Shown here one piece after another: positions 1-13,152 of a stretch of 64,000 nucleotides of DNA. Location of the stretch: contig NC_056412.1 in the NCBI RefSeq assembly GCF_905147365.1, positions 7,494,001 through 7,558,000 of the forward strand. Direction: 5' to 3'. The DNA is from Aricia agestis (taxonomy: Eukaryota > Arthropoda > Insecta > Lepidoptera > Lycaenidae). Within the stretch, counting starts at the first letter, position 1. Each line of letters begins with the position of its first letter. Position numbers and translations under genes: made by a program. The notes below the pieces were generated by a model. It did not search any database. It was not told the origin of the DNA and was given only the letters and a program-made list of their open reading frames with translations.

Positions 1-789
1 ATATTTCAAAATTAAATAATGTTATGTTTTTGTTTTAATTGTAGCTTTAGGTTTTGTATTTATTAATTTCCCGTAAGTATTTCAGTACCTATGGTGTAGA
101 CTGTAGATAAATCAGTTTAGTATAACTATATTATAGTATGATTTGATTTGTCGCCACATAGAGAAGCGGTTAATTGAATTGAATCAAAAGCATTGTATGT
201 AGCAAAATCCTTGTAGCGACATTTAAATAATGTGGGTCCGGCATTCCTTAAATTGGGAATGGGAAATCCGTCATAATTTTTCTTTAACCTTACCGCAACT
301 TACAAAACAATAAATATTACTCTACTGCTGAAATATTGCTAAAATCATTCAAATTAGCAATGTTTAATGATTATGAAACATTCGATTTTGCCGAAGTGTT
401 AGTGCTATAGCACATAGTTTCACGATCTGCTACAAAACACAGCCTCTGTTAAAAAGGTTTTGCGGTCGTGATGATGATTGTTTATTCCCATCGCAATAAA
501 CAGCGGTTATTTACGCGATATCACAGGAGCGCTACAATAAATACGCTCGGTGTCATGCAAATCAGCAAATTAGAGGACATGTCGATTTTAGCTAATGTTA
601 CAGTGTCAACAGCGGGCGTGCGGCCGGCCTAAACAAACACACATTACGACGGACGCGACGTGATCGCTCGCCCACGATCACGATAAATACCCCAATACCG
701 CCCGATACACACTGTTTACACTACCTGCGTGATACCTGCCACATTAACATAAAATATATATTTACCTGTTTTATATTATATAAATACTA
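1..789. other. Non-coding, no gene seen
   Basis: AT-rich single-copy-looking DNA with a GC-richer patch at 600-720. No exon-like frame or repeat was recognised. Confidence 0.6.
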
Positions 790-990
790 GCTGTCCTGAC
801 AAACGTTGTTTTGCCATAAAATGATTTTTCCTGTTTTCCTGCTTTTCTCTTGAAGTTTTTTCTAATTTTTTTTCTACGGAGCCCGAGACCTTTTCAACGA
901 ATGCAAAAGCGTGGAAATCGGTTCTTGCGTTCTGGAGTTATAGCGTCAGGAAGGAAAACCCTACTTATTTTTATATATATATATAGGATT
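790..990 (+). repeat. Short retroelement-tail-like sequence
   Basis: Starts CTAGCTGTCCTGACAAACGT and ends GGAAAACCCTACTT followed by TATATATATA. It has the ACTAGCTG...TATATATA form of other lepidopteran repeat tails. No second copy in the window. Confidence 0.35.
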
Positions 991-1278
991 GCTTGATGAT
1001 GAAGTAGGTAAGTTACAGGGTTTGTTTAAATTATAAGGGAAATTTTTATAATTGCTCTTATTTTGTAAAATGTTAGTTAACCACTTCATCCATTCATGTC
1101 TTCAATAAAAATATCTTCTTAATCTCTATCTGATCTAGATATTCAATTAATTTTAACAAAATTTAGAATAAACATTCCTTAGCATTTCTATGAGAAAGTT
1201 AACTACATAATACAGAGCACCTAAGAGGTCAAACACTAATTGTAAATGGAGTAACAGCAGAAAATTAATGAGTTGTGT

Positions 1279-1347
1279 CGTGAAAAAAAAGAAAATTAAT
1301 AAGGTGTTATTATTATAACACCTCATTAATTTTCTTTTTTTTTCACG
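1279..1347. repeat. Short-loop palindrome
   Basis: Arms of 32-33 bp from CGTGAAAAAAAAGAAAATTA to GGTGTTAT, around a 4-nt loop; one mismatch and one extra A. Confidence 0.85.
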
Positions 1348-1659
1348 TTATACTAATATTTCTTCGGTGGTAGCACCAACCATAGGTAAATTCTAATGAA
1401 TACAGTATACTTTGAGGATAAAATACGAAAAACGCATAAAACACAATTTTGCGTTTCGAATATCGCCGGTATAAACGGTTCATAACGGACTCAGCTTTAA
1501 ACTCCTCCATTAGTTTTGATTTGATGCCACTAACAACTCCGACACGGCTCAACTTCAGAAACGGAATAGTAAAATATCGTACAATATCCCAACGGATTCC
1601 AGTCGGATTCATATTCAAGTGGGATTCAGTAAATTTGAACCTTTAAAACTCGACTGTAA

Positions 1660-1924
1660 TGGTCGATTTACACGGGTGACTAGCGGGTCGATTTTAGTCA
1701 CTCGGCAAGTCACTAGTCAACAGTAGTATTCGCAGCAAGCGATCGCTTGCGACTGAGCGTTTGCACGGTCGATTTTAGTCACCAGCCGCATGCGGCCATT
1801 GGCCGCAGGACTTTGGGGCTTGCGACTTTAGCCGCATGCGGCGTAGTCGAATTGCCATTTACACGGTCGATTTTCGCCGTGCGGCGTAAATCGTGCGGCT
1901 TTAGTCACCCGTGTAAATCGGCCA
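1660..1924. mobile_element. MITE with TAA target duplication
   Basis: Terminal inverted repeats TGGTCGATTTACACGGGTGA and its near-perfect complement (one mismatch in 23 bp). TAA on both sides (1657-1659, 1925-1927). The inside repeats GTCGATTTTAGTCAC. The 3-bp TWA target fits PIF/Harbinger-type MITEs. Confidence 0.85.
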
Positions 1925-1927
1925 TAA

Positions 1928-4900
1928 TAGAATAGTAGAACGTTATGCATAAAAAAACTAGGTACTAGAATAAAATATAAAACATAGAGTTAATTTTACC
2001 AATTTATAACTTTAATAGCTGGGTCATATTAATAAGTTACTGTCTATTATGACCAAAGGGACACAGAATGTACCATTGACTTTCAATGCATCTCAATACA
2101 CTGTGTGCGATTCCCAAACGCTGATTCAATATGCAAGTATTTAGGATGCAGCCTGAGCGTCAGGAAGCAGACGGCAGGCGGCACTGCTGCGACCGGCAAC
2201 TGTCGCGGCGACATGCGACACGCGACATGCGCTACATGACTGATAGCCGGCACGTGCTTCAACTCTATACCGAGCGTCCACCAAATATTTTAGACTTTTC
2301 CCCACCGCATTTTGATACACAAATCTGTTTAATAATGCATGCGAAGAAAACGTATTTTGTTCAGATAGTTATATTTTATATTGCTTTTATTGTGATGTCT
2401 GCAAATAAATTATTTGCATATAATGATGTGGTATGCATGTGGACCGCGAGTGACGACTTGATGAATACCTAACCAATAAATTCCTATTCCTAAACACGTA
2501 AAAATATCTATACTAAATATTATAGTATGACTGTTTGTAATGTTATAAATAACTTTCATGCACTAGGTACTATCAGGAATCGATTTTAATAATTTTTCTC
2601 CTATCAATTCTAAAGGCTTAGACTTAACAACAGAATAGTATTTTTATCACAGTAGGTACCTATACTGCTAACATAATTCTTTGCTAGTTTAAAGAAGTTG
2701 TATGCGGGAAGGAGCATTAATTGAGAAACGTATCCCGGGGAGTCCCCGGCCGGCCGGCTGTTCTTGTTTTAAACAGGGGTCAGCCACAAGTGGGAATAGC
2801 GCTCAACTTATAAGTTTTTGATGGTTTGTGCGGTCTCGGTATTTACTGCTTAAGTTTAAGGGTCAGTTAGAAAGTTAGGGCGAGCCCATGAGACGTCCGC
2901 TATAAGTTTAATGTGAATATTTCATTTGTTTCGTATTATACCAACCATATTTAATCGTCATCACTAATTTTAGCTTGTTTGCGTTGAGGATAATAAAAGA
3001 GTTAAAAGTATTTGGGTTTTCACTAAAACCTAGCTGAGAGATAATACGACTGATACCGGTAAATAATAATGTTAAGCTATAGCTGTTCACAATAATTACT
3101 GATATAATTTTAGGAACATACTCTTATACGTTAGGTTTCAGAGATGTTTATAGGTATGGTCTAACAAGTTAGTAGACCACGTCTGGACGGGTTCGGCTTT
3201 AGAACTAATACATAATTATTCTCCCTAATCTACGATTCCAAATCAAACGTCTCGATCGTACCTGTCAGGTACTACTAGGGGGGATGCAAAGGGGGAGGGG
3301 GGTCGAACAGATTTACAAGTTATGGGGGGGTCGACTGAAGTAACAGATTTCGAGCGGGTATTGCTCTAGCCACTTCCAAATTCAATTAATCATAGTTCGG
3401 ATTAGTTCCCCTTTAACGGTCCACAGACGGACGTGATTTGGACGCATTATATTATTTGGAACGCGATGTTTTAATGTTTATATCATTACTTACTTTAAAT
3501 TTAATAATCAAAATATTTAAAGTACCTAATATTACATAATTTATATTATAATACATTTTTTAATATAACTCACTTTTATAACATAAAATATTATTGTATT
3601 GTCCGGTATCCCAAACGCCTCATAATCAAGACAGAATTTACCTAAATTAATTGTTTTGACGAGAAACAATTATTATTAATTAATTGGGATTGTAGTCTCA
3701 TCAAAACACACACAATAATTATTATTGTTTTTAACATTCTTAATATGTTCTTAATATAATTTACAGCTAACTACATGACCTTATTATTATTTCAAGTCAA
3801 TTTGTGTGCTTAACTAAGGTCGAATGTTATGCCAAGATACTTTAAACCCTAATCCCTCTGGTCAGTACTAAGACGAGTTCTCTAAAGGCTAATAAGATAA
3901 TTGGGAGCGGATCGCCTTTCCCGCCGGGAATCGAACCGCCTCTTAAGAGGATACACCAGGGGCGAGATAAATTGAAAATAGGTATTTGAAAATGTATTGC
4001 TGTCTCACCAATCTCAAGTCTCCCACCGCAGAGCGCGATAGAGACAATACGACAAAAGTTCTAAAAAAAGAACAGAAAATCTTCGATTCGTTGTCCGCTG
4101 ATTCCTCCTCCAAAACTTAACCGATTTCAGTACTTTTTTCATTAAGAATTAAAGCAAGGCTTGAGCTGTGTTCCTATGTTTTATTTTTTTTGTATATTTT
4201 AGCCAGTTTTGTTTTCTGGGTGTTTGAACACAGAGGAAAATCTTGCCATTTTTTTGGGTTTTTGGACGTTCTTATCTTTTTTAATAATAAAAATATGAAA
4301 AAAAAGAAAACATAGGGACATGCTAATAGCGGCCATAGATATTCAGGAAAAAAATCATAACTCTACCGGCATTATCCAGGGAGGAAACAGGGGACAGCGT
4401 TTGTATGGAAAAACGGCGGTGTGGATTCCTCTTAAGGAGCAGATTTATATGAGGCTGTATCTAAATACCGGCAGCTTCTCCAACTTAAAGCCTGCTCTGG
4501 CTATAAGCCTTCTAAATCACTGTTTAAATTCCTTAGAATTTGAAACTGTATTATCTAGAAGAATTCATTTTGACTTTATTAGTTTCTTTGTGTTTTAAAT
4601 CATTAGTAAGAAAATATTAGTAGAATCAGATAACTTGTTGCTTTGGGCAGATAATAATTTAAATAATCATTATTTATATACTATGCAATAACATCGCTTA
4701 CTCTGCTGCAATTTTATCGCCTACAAAATATTAATAACAACAAATGAACAAGAAACCTGAAACACATAAAAAATAAGATCTAAAACAAAATGTACACTCA
4801 AAATTATTTCCTTGAACGTTGTAAATCAAAGTCTTACTGCGGAGTTGGTAAGAATTTCTTTCATCGGGCACAAAGTTTGGAGTCGGGTATTTCCTGAGAG

Positions 4901-5509
4901 AAAACAAGAGAGAACGGAACTGCCAGGAACTGCAAACGACTTCCGGCCGCGAGTCCGACTGCACGTACTAACCGTTTACAGTTATATTACCTCTGACAGA
5001 ACTGGTATGTGAACGACGTAAGAGTCATTTTCAAAGCCATCGCGAGGCTTGATAAATGTGAACGTACTGTACAAACGGATTTCGCCAACTTCACTCAACT
5101 CTAAATAGTCTCAAACTATTTTTACAGCGCTGACCGACAGTTAAAGAAACCTTAAGCCTTGATAATTTGGCTGTAGCAATATCGATTTTTCTCAGCAATG
5201 ACTAAAGCTAAGAAATTAAAGTTCATTGTCAATATTCATCATGTCTTTGTCTTTGAGATACCCATAGCATAACACGATTGGTCAACTTTTATAACACAGA
5301 ATAATCAATCAAAAAGACCTCTGTGAAAAAGGGATTCCTATTTTGCCAACAGAGGAAAGCGATTTAAGCTTCCAAAATATTTTGTACATAGATTGGTTTA
5401 AGAATACACTTTAATTTGCCCATAGCTTATATGAAATGTTTTTATGGTTTTTAAATTACGCAACATAAACCATTTTGTCGCTTACGCCCATTCCATTTTT
5501 TGCTGTTCC
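1928..5509. other. Non-coding, no gene seen
   Basis: Mostly AT-rich. GC-richer islets lie at 2130-2280 and 2735-2765, and a G-run patch at 3279-3330. Frames at 2131-2472 and 4320-4598 have no recognisable motif or splice context. Confidence 0.55.
3903..3965 (-). repeat. Possible SINE-head remnant
   Basis: The minus strand contains GGTTCGATTCCCGGCGGGAA, a good box B with flanks, but no convincing box A or cloverleaf. Confidence 0.25.
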
Positions 5510-5562
5510 ATTGCTTGTTTTCTATGAGAGGCTGGGTCGGCCTCTCATAGAAAACCAGCAAT
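5510..5562. repeat. Short-loop palindrome
   Basis: 23-bp arms (ATTGCTTGTTTTCTATGAGA...), one mismatch, 7-nt loop. It accounts for the short frame here. Confidence 0.85.
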
Positions 5563-5680
5563 CTAAAATATATCCAACACGGTTTTATACTAAAACGCAG
5601 CGAAATCAGCTGGTTTTGGCGAGGGAGCGCTGGCGGCGCGTTCCAATGTACGGTATTAGATTTATTTTAAACTCATCCAT

Positions 5681-5996
5681 ATACTAGTATATCCATACTA
5701 AAAAGTGTGTACGTCTGTTTTCACAGACAGATATACACACGGGAACCGTAAATTTTTCGGGGATGAAAAGTATCCTATATCCTTTCAATCGACTCAAAGT
5801 ATCACCATATCAAATTTCAGGGTAACCTCTTCACGCCCAAAATGCTTAACCGATTTTGCTGATATTTGGTATGGAGATACTTTGAGTCCCGGGAAAGGAC
5901 ATAAGATACTTTTCATCCCAGAAAAATGTACGGTTCCCGTGCGATGAACGAATTTTGGCGCAACAGAGTTGCAGGCGTCATCTAGTAACTCATTAG
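5681..5996 (-). repeat. Interspersed repeat, family 6, with internal inverted repeat
   Basis: Two arms (about 5741-5800 and 5873-5935; GGATGAAAAGTATC... against GATACTTTTCATCC) pair imperfectly. The outer edge is GGCGTCATCTAGTA, matching ACTAGATGACGCCCGCAA at 16518 and TTACGCCCGCAACTACG at 37828. Probably the tail of a non-autonomous retrotransposon. Confidence 0.55.
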
Positions 5997-6443
5997 TTTT
6001 AAGGGCGAAAGCAACCTTATCAATAAATTAAAGGTTGCTCGAAAGAGAAACAAATAGCCATGCATTTATTTTGATATTAAATACATTAAGAAATGAATTT
6101 TAAAAACTTACTGATGTCAAAGAGTTAAGTAAAAATTACGCGAGGTATTGTGTACCTATTTTAGATGTATATATACTATAGTTAGTTTATATACTTAGCA
6201 AAACTTTACTGAACAAGTTAGTAAGCAAGGCTTGACTAATCCGCCTCTACCAATATTTGTCCTCTAACAATATTATTAACTGCAATTTGTCTAAAGTTTC
6301 GGACATTGAGAACAAAAGCCTTAGGGGCCTTTACACAGAGAGTGCCTACGTAAACTATAGTGTTATTGTTACTATAGTCTTTACATTTACATTACAGTAA
6401 GTCATATCATTGTAATTTATTGTCAAAATGACTAAATTTGAAC

Positions 6444-6803
6444 GCCTCCGTGGTCCAGTGGCTTAGAGCGTGTCTCTTGACTCAGATATCGTGGGTTAGA
6501 TTCCCGCGTTGAAAACATAATATTGTTATTTCCATGTTTGGTTGATCACCTGATTGTCTGACAAGTAAAATGATTCATGAGTCGGATGGGCATGTAAAAA
6601 CTTGGTCCTGCGTCTAGTAATCTCTCGCCAGACGTGTCGGTCGTCCGTCCCACTGGGTTATGAGAGTAAAAGGAATAGAGAGTGTTCTTGTGTACTGCGC
6701 ACACACTTGGGCACTATAAAATTACTCCTGCGTAACTGGCCCGGTTTCAATGAAGCCGACCACCATCACCGAAACCGATGTGGGAGTTATTATATTATTA
6801 AAA
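6444..6803 (+). mobile_element. tRNA-headed SINE, family 1
   Basis: The head is tRNA-like with box A (TGGTCCAGTGG) and a decayed box B (GGTTAGATTCC). The body shared with 13153-13512 and 47354-47755 includes GATCACCTGATTGTCTGACA, ACTGGGTTATGAGAGTAAA and TGCGCACACACTTGGGCAC, and ends in TTATATTATTA. This is the most diverged of the three copies. Confidence 0.85.
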
Positions 6804-7442
6804 TAACTAAGGGCTTTTATGACCAATTTCTTCATGTTTTTGTCTGCATTAAACATGATAAGTCACTACAACCTTGTCAATCAATTCATGATTATAAAAT
6901 CAATGTTAAATACAAGAGCAAAATTGTAATGTTATGTAATGTACTGTATCGTTATGTCGCGCCGAGACAATGCCGCGTCTTCCTTGCCGCTAGTTATCTC
7001 TATTAATTTCCTGCACAAACATTTCAATCAATATTTCTTGACATTTCGACGGGTGCAAAGTAAAAAAAGTCATCTGCAATTTTGAGTTTTTCGTTTTTTT
7101 GTAGAAACTAGCTTAAAATATCATGTTCTACAACATACCAAAAACAAAAATTCAAATATCACCTTATTTTTGGTACTTTTGTCACGTAAAAGAAGACATC
7201 TACTCTTGTTTTGTGAAATTGCACGATGTAGATGCGGATAACTACCGCTGGTCGTCTATACGCGGGACGCGCGGGGGTCATGTTATGCGGCATAAGCGGC
7301 TATCTGCCATATAGCTTTTTCTACGTTGCGATTGTGATTTAGATGTCTCAATTTACTTTTGCAAATTAGTATTGTTTATTATGTTTATGAGTACCTATTT
7401 ATGTTAATTCTTATTGTTAGCTATATTAATTGACTTCTAATT

Positions 7443-8142
7443 TGTTACTGTTTTTTCATGTTCAGAAAGTCCAAAACGACTTTTTAAAGAAGTTGAAAGT
7501 TTCCAGAACATAAGTGATAGATTTATCGAGCAAAATACTGTGTTGCCCGATTAAATTATTGAACATCTTATAGAAAACCTTGATGTGTCACCGATGAAGA
7601 AAAATGAATATAAGTTAACTTTGTAAGATAAGTCCCCATGATCTGAATACTCTAGGCCAGTCACACCAGTTCACTCTCAGTCTGAAATATAAAATGATTT
7701 TGAAAATTTGTCGATCTCAGCAAATTAACAAATACGCCAACACCCTCAGAATACAGTTCATCACTTCAAGTCCGCCGCGTCCATTATCAGTATTAGATCA
7801 AAATATTATATATTCTTTTTTATTAAACAGATACTTTGATCTCATATAATCTATGACCTGCTTGAGTTTATTAACTCAAGCAGGCCATCGAGTATATTGT
7901 CCCTCTCAAACTTTAAATCTTCTATAGACAACACCATTGATGCTTCTTCGGCAGTGGAGGCATCAAGTGAATGTTCTACGCCTTCCTCGTTAAACGGTAG
8001 AAAAAGACGTCAGTTAAATATTGATCTAAAGAAAAGGCGATTGAGAAATAAAGACACGTGTATTGATACGAGACGTAAATTACGACAAAATTTAGGTAAA
8101 CAATTACATCAGTCCAGAAATGGTAAATTGCAACCTGCGTAA
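7443..8142 (+). pseudogene. Decayed coding-like patches, unidentified
   Basis: After a plausible acceptor (TTTTTTCATGTTCAG at about 7452-7466) the frame reads SESPKRLFKEVESFQNISDR and, after one stop, IIEHLIENLDVSPMKKNEYK. A second patch (7897-8142) reads ECSTPSSLNGRKRRQLNIDL and KKRRLRNKDT. The composition looks like protein sequence with a basic region, broken by stops and frame changes. It may be an old transposon-encoded or DNA-binding protein; I do not recognise the family. Confidence 0.22.
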
Positions 8143-8540
8143 CATCATATCCCGGCATTTGCAAGTTCTCGCGAAGTTTTTCTATTAACTTATCTTTGAC
8201 CGGTTTTGGGATCTCTGTGATCACGAGAAGCAATTGAGAAATCGTTGAAATAAAATTTCATTTTGTGTTCTAAAAAATCGTATGTACCCCTCCGATGGTG
8301 TAAAACGTCCGGCGATGCTTATGATGTTATAATGAACCTATCATGCTTACAAGTGCCAAGTACAAAGACTTAATAAGCCTCTGCCTAAATTATAATCATT
8401 TACAACATAGTTCCTGTACTGATAATGATACTGAATAATTTTTAAATTAGTTTAAAATAATTAAAGTATTGACACAGAATTTCATTTTTGTTGTGAGAAA
8501 ATACGATTTTTACGAAAGTAAATGAATGATTCCTAAGTAT

Positions 8541-8789
8541 ATCCATACTAATATTATAAATGGGAAAATATGTTTATTTATTTATTTGTTTGTTTGTCCT
8601 TCCTTCACGCTCTAACGAAGAAACAAATCGTATTGTTTTTTGGCATAAACTTAATTGAAAGGATGAAAAATAACATAGGCTACTTTTGGTCTTGGAAAAA
8701 CATCATGTTTCTAAGGGAGCTTACGGGAATATTTGCAATTTACGCGATTTTCAAATTCCACGCGAGCGAAGCCGCGAGCAAAAGCTAGT
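8541..8789 (+). repeat. Interspersed repeat, family 7
   Basis: Bounded by ATCCATACTAATATTATAAA and GCGAGCAAAAGCTAGTA, a widespread lepidopteran pattern, with TTTATTTATTTGTTTGTTTG near the start. The reading frame inside is a by-product. Confidence 0.65.
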
Positions 8790-11121
8790 ATTTCATATTT
8801 TAACTTCCTTCTAAATCGTGTACCTTGCACCGAATCGACAACGTAGAAAAAGATATCTACGCAATTATGTTCTGAACTTGGTGTGTTTAAGATGTAAAAC
8901 GTTTAACTACATATTTTAATAATATAACTTACTTTTAATAATAATTTTAATAATATAAAGTGTTACACTTTACGTAGTTACTGATAATCGTACTAGTAGT
9001 CGGTAAAAATACTTTAATAAATATAATTTTTGATTCCCACGTAGAAACGACCAAGTGGTAGTTAACTCAGTTGTCATATTTTCAAGCGCAATGTAGATGC
9101 AGACAACTACAATATCTCGTAAATTAAACATAATTAGAAGAAATTAAATATACATGTGGATTCATTAATAAATAATGAAACAATGATGAAAATTTTAATA
9201 AATTTGATCGGAAATTGACAAAATGGGAGCATTTTTTCCTATTATGCGCTCTCCTGAAAAGTTGCTGTTTTGTAGATGACTCTTTTTACTTTGCACCCGT
9301 CGATTTGGGGTGCTTGCAGAATTGACTTTGCCATTTTGATGATAACATACTGCGGCACATCAACAGACACCTCTATATGTATGTGTTATATTAATTACTT
9401 TTATTCTATTCTAAAAAGGCAATGAAAAACTACACAACAACGAATAATAAAGATTCTCCTAATAATAAAATGGATTAAAAAAATGTTCGATTGGATTAAA
9501 TTTTGATGTAAGTGAGATCGCTGTTCAAGAATATATTTTAAAACATATCATGTAGGTACTTTAATTCAATAATATGACAGAGCATAAAATGTTCAATACC
9601 GTTCCCTTTATAGCACAAGAAATACACTAGTGACTAGAGGTATAATCAAATACTCTCTACGTCAGTGGAAATAGATTTTTTCCCTGTTAAATATTGCGAT
9701 CACGTTTCTAATACAGTGAAAACAATATTCTAGTGACCGGGAGAGTCTCACACAGATGGTCGCCCTTTTGATGTCCTTTGTAAATGTAAATTGTGCCTAC
9801 TTTCATCGTTTTTAAAGCTGAACTTTATAATATACGGCTTAGCGCAAAATTATCTGTTTAGGCGGATGGCAAATATTGGTAAATGTGATGTGTGTGCGGT
9901 AGAAAAGTTTATGCCAATTTAATAAAGGCAAGAACTTGAAATATAGTGTATAGTACGGGACCCTATAACATTTTTTTATTACTATCAAGCAAATTTTTTG
10001 TGAGTAATTTCATTTGATAAGACGAACAACATTTTCATGTGCGAAAAATCTTGAAAATGGTAGCTAACAGAAATAGAAAGGATTTCATACTTTGACTTGA
10101 TGGTCCTAAAATATGGATTGTTCTATTTGTAGGACAATGTTACTCATAAATTAAATAACTATTAACCTACTCACAAAAAATTTGCTTGATAGTAAATGAG
10201 TAATTAGCTTGATAAAAAAGTATGTTCTATATCTCCCGTACTCATATCATAATGTTCTTAATCGATACAACATATCTCAATAAAACCACCTCTTAATTGG
10301 AAGATACTACGCTTGTCTAAATTGCTGAGTTTTTTGTAACTTTAAAATTGCTGTTTTAATAAAATCTGTACCCGTGTACCCTTTAATAGTCGTAGGGGTG
10401 TTCGGTGCCGCGGAGTCGGTATCGATACGCGATAAAAAACCACATTAATCTGTACTTATCTCGGCTACGTTATTTAATGACGCGTCATTTCGCGGTTATT
10501 TGTTGCATTTATGGCGGGAGTAGACGTTTAGATTTTAGATAAGTCTAAATTCGTTTTTGTTCAGTCGCTTAGAAAAAATGTTATATTCAAAATCAAATGT
10601 TACAGTTCGATATAATTCATTGTAATCAGAAATTGAATCTAAATATTCGCTTAGATAACGCTAATCGATTTTCTAATTTGTTTTTTATTGTAAACGTTTC
10701 CTTTTAAATAATATAGTAAGGTATGTTTTATGATAACTAACAAATTATATTTTCCACAGAATGTTCAGTAGATTTGCATGAAATATAAAGGTGGCCGCGC
10801 ATAGTTGGTGTTGTTTATAGCGGTCAGCGCGCCCGTTGTTTCGTCCCCTTTCGCATTCCTGTCTCAGTTCCTTTATTGTCTTACTTTCCGCTTATGACGC
10901 TGGATAAACCATATTTATTGTTTTCAAACAAAAGGTCTACGTTGAGGAATGTTGTAGTTTTAATAAAATTTTGTGAAATAAAAATTGTTTACAAACAGAA
11001 TATACTAATGTGTTTTCATTAGTTCGCCATGTTTTGGTATCCTGGGTAAATGACATTTTACCGATATATACCGATACAAAAATATATTTCTTTTAAAAGT
11101 TAGTTGTAATCAATTCATTTA
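8790..11121. other. Non-coding apart from one MITE
   Basis: AT-rich; only the MITE at 9952-10242 is structured. 10790-10870 is slightly GC-rich. Confidence 0.55.
9952..10242. mobile_element. MITE with inner inverted repeats
   Basis: The outer ends AGTACGGGA...TCCCGTACT pair. Inner arms ACTATCAAGCAAATTTTTTG (9980s) pair with the segment at 10170-10194. No clear target duplication. Confidence 0.65.
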
Positions 11122-11278
11122 CGGCCGTTCCCAATATTTGATCTATCTCTGGTTTTCCCTACTAGAGATAGGAATAGCTCACATTAGACATTAGAGACAT
11201 ATATTTTATGTCAATTGTGAGCTATTCCTATCTCTAGTATGGCAAAACCAGAGATAGATCAAATATTGGGAACGGCCG
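11122..11278. mobile_element. Foldback MITE with TTA target duplication
   Basis: Arms of about 62 bp (CGGCCGTTCCCAATATTTGA...) pair almost perfectly around a short AT-rich centre. TTA flanks both ends (11119-11121, 11279-11281). PIF/Harbinger-like. Confidence 0.88.
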
Positions 11279-11667
11279 TTAGATCATAAATAGGTACATA
11301 AAGAGTCCCTAAAAACAAAAGAACGTTTATATTCAAACAAACGAGGAAGTTCCATTCGACAGCACTTGTCTCGCTGAATAATATCGACAACAGCTGTCAG
11401 GCCACTGTCATATTGTCGTCTCGATCACTCTTCCCTTTCTAATGAGGGGTGTGTTGAGTCCGAAGTGGAATTATTAAAAAATCATCTGGAAGTGGGAAGT
11501 GGGACAAACGGCATGATGGATGGACTCTCCAATTCCATCCATTTCAATTCCAACGTCCGATGTCTCTTTATAAGGGGTGTCCCTGGGGTATGGTAATGTG
11601 TTTAAATTCGACTTTTGTTACGGTTTTCTATACCTATACCATACTTTATGATATATATTACAATACG

Positions 11668-11900
11668 AGCTTTTGCCCGCGGCTTCGCTCGCGTTAAGAA
11701 GTATTATTATATACAAACTTTCATCCCCTATTTTAACCCTTTGGAGGTGGAATTGATCAAAATCCTTTCTTAGCGGATGCCTACGTCAAAATATCTACCT
11801 GCATGCCAAATTTCAGCCCGATCGGTCCAGTGGTTTGGGCTGTGCGTTGATAGATCACCATGTCAGTCGGTCACCTTTGAGTTTTATATATAATAAGATA
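11668..11900 (-). repeat. Interspersed repeat, family 7
   Basis: Begins CGAGCTTTTGCCCGCGGCTT, the reverse complement of the edge at 8789, and fades toward TTATATATAATAAG. Confidence 0.55.
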
Positions 11901-12080
11901 TCATAAAGTATGGTATTATAATATAATCAAAATTCCGAAGTTGAAATCGTAATCGACATTAATTATTATTAAAATCGACAGCGTGATTCAATCAGTTTGT
12001 TTTGTTATGGAATTTAATATCCATATCAAGACGTAATCAGTAGGTTTTGTACAACAGGAAGAGGTATGCGTCTCATATAC

Positions 12081-12403
12081 TTTTTTTTTTATGAAATAAG
12101 GGGGCTACCGAGCAAACGGGTCACCTGATGGAAAGCAACATCCGTCGCCCATGGACACTCGCAGCATCAGAAGAGCTGCAAGTACGTTGCCGGCCTTTTA
12201 AGAGGGAAATGGGGTAATAGGGGAGGGAAGGAAAGGGAATAGGGGAAGGTAGGGAGGGGAAGGGAATAGGTTAGGGAATTGGGCCTCCGGTAAACTCACT
12301 CACTCGGCGAAACACAGCGCTGTTTCGCGCCGGTTTTCTGTGAGAACGTGGTATTTCTCCGGTCGAGCCGGCCCATTCATGCCGAAGCATGGCTCTCCCA
12401 CGT
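12081..12403 (-). mobile_element. A-tailed lepidopteran repeat, family 3
   Basis: The minus-strand consensus starts ACGTGGGAGAGCCATGC, passes GGCCGGCTCGACCGG and GCGCTGTGTTTCGCCGAG, and has a variable CCCTA/CCCTT-rich middle. Then it reads CTTAAAAGGCCGGCAACGC, and CCATCAGGTGACCCGTTTGC, and ends in TTTCATAAAAAA. A short A-tailed interspersed element, probably SINE-like. This copy is full length. Confidence 0.75.
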
Positions 12404-12487
12404 ATAAATGGACTATCAGATAAATGGACTCATAGGTTGACCTACGTTGTTTAGTCTGGTTATATGAAATCGATATTAGAATTCTTA

Positions 12488-12615
12488 GGGTCTGTTTCAC
12501 CACTTCCTGATAAGGCTATCCACCAATTGACTTGACAGATTAAGTATGGAGAATATGTCAAAAAAGTTGTGAATAGCCTATTAGGCACTTTATCAGAAAG
12601 TGGTGAAACAGGCCC
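12488..12615. mobile_element. MITE, TTA-flanked, same family as 50496-50600
   Basis: Terminal repeats GGGTCTGTTTCACCACTT / AAGTGGTGAAACAGGCCC, flanked by TTA on both sides. The core GAATAGCCTATTAGGCACTT is shared with the 50.5-kb copy. Confidence 0.82.
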
Positions 12616-13152
12616 TTAGTTGGGTTTGACATAACCCAACAAAATTACATAGGTACGGCATATCGTCATAAAAATTACAGCGTAAGTCGATGTACGTCGG
12701 AAGGAGCCAAAAATATATTTGCAGTATTGTAAAGTACAATAAAAATGTAAGAACAAAAGGGAGAAATGGCATTATTAGGTCGTAATAACGGGTGCTACAT
12801 CACTCTGCAACCACTAACCAGGAGTGATGATCAGATATATCATATCTAGCGACTCACGCCGCAATAAAAAGCCCCAAACGCCCGTAAATAAATACTATTT
12901 AACTTTATATTACTGCGTGATTTAGACCACCACTTTATTGTTGATGTATTATGATTCACAAAATATAATAGGTCACAGATATAACAGATGTCAGATGAAA
13001 ATTAATATTTCAACGCTGAACTTTAAATTAAACGTTTCCTTTTTATTATTTTTACTCACTAATATCAAAATCTATCACGAATCATACAAGAAACTGCAAT
13101 GATTTTTTTCAAAAACAAAGTAAAAGATTAAAGCACACAAGTCACAATAATA

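Noticed and set aside
1747..1935. 62-residue frame
   Set aside because: Lies wholly across the MITE at 1660-1924.
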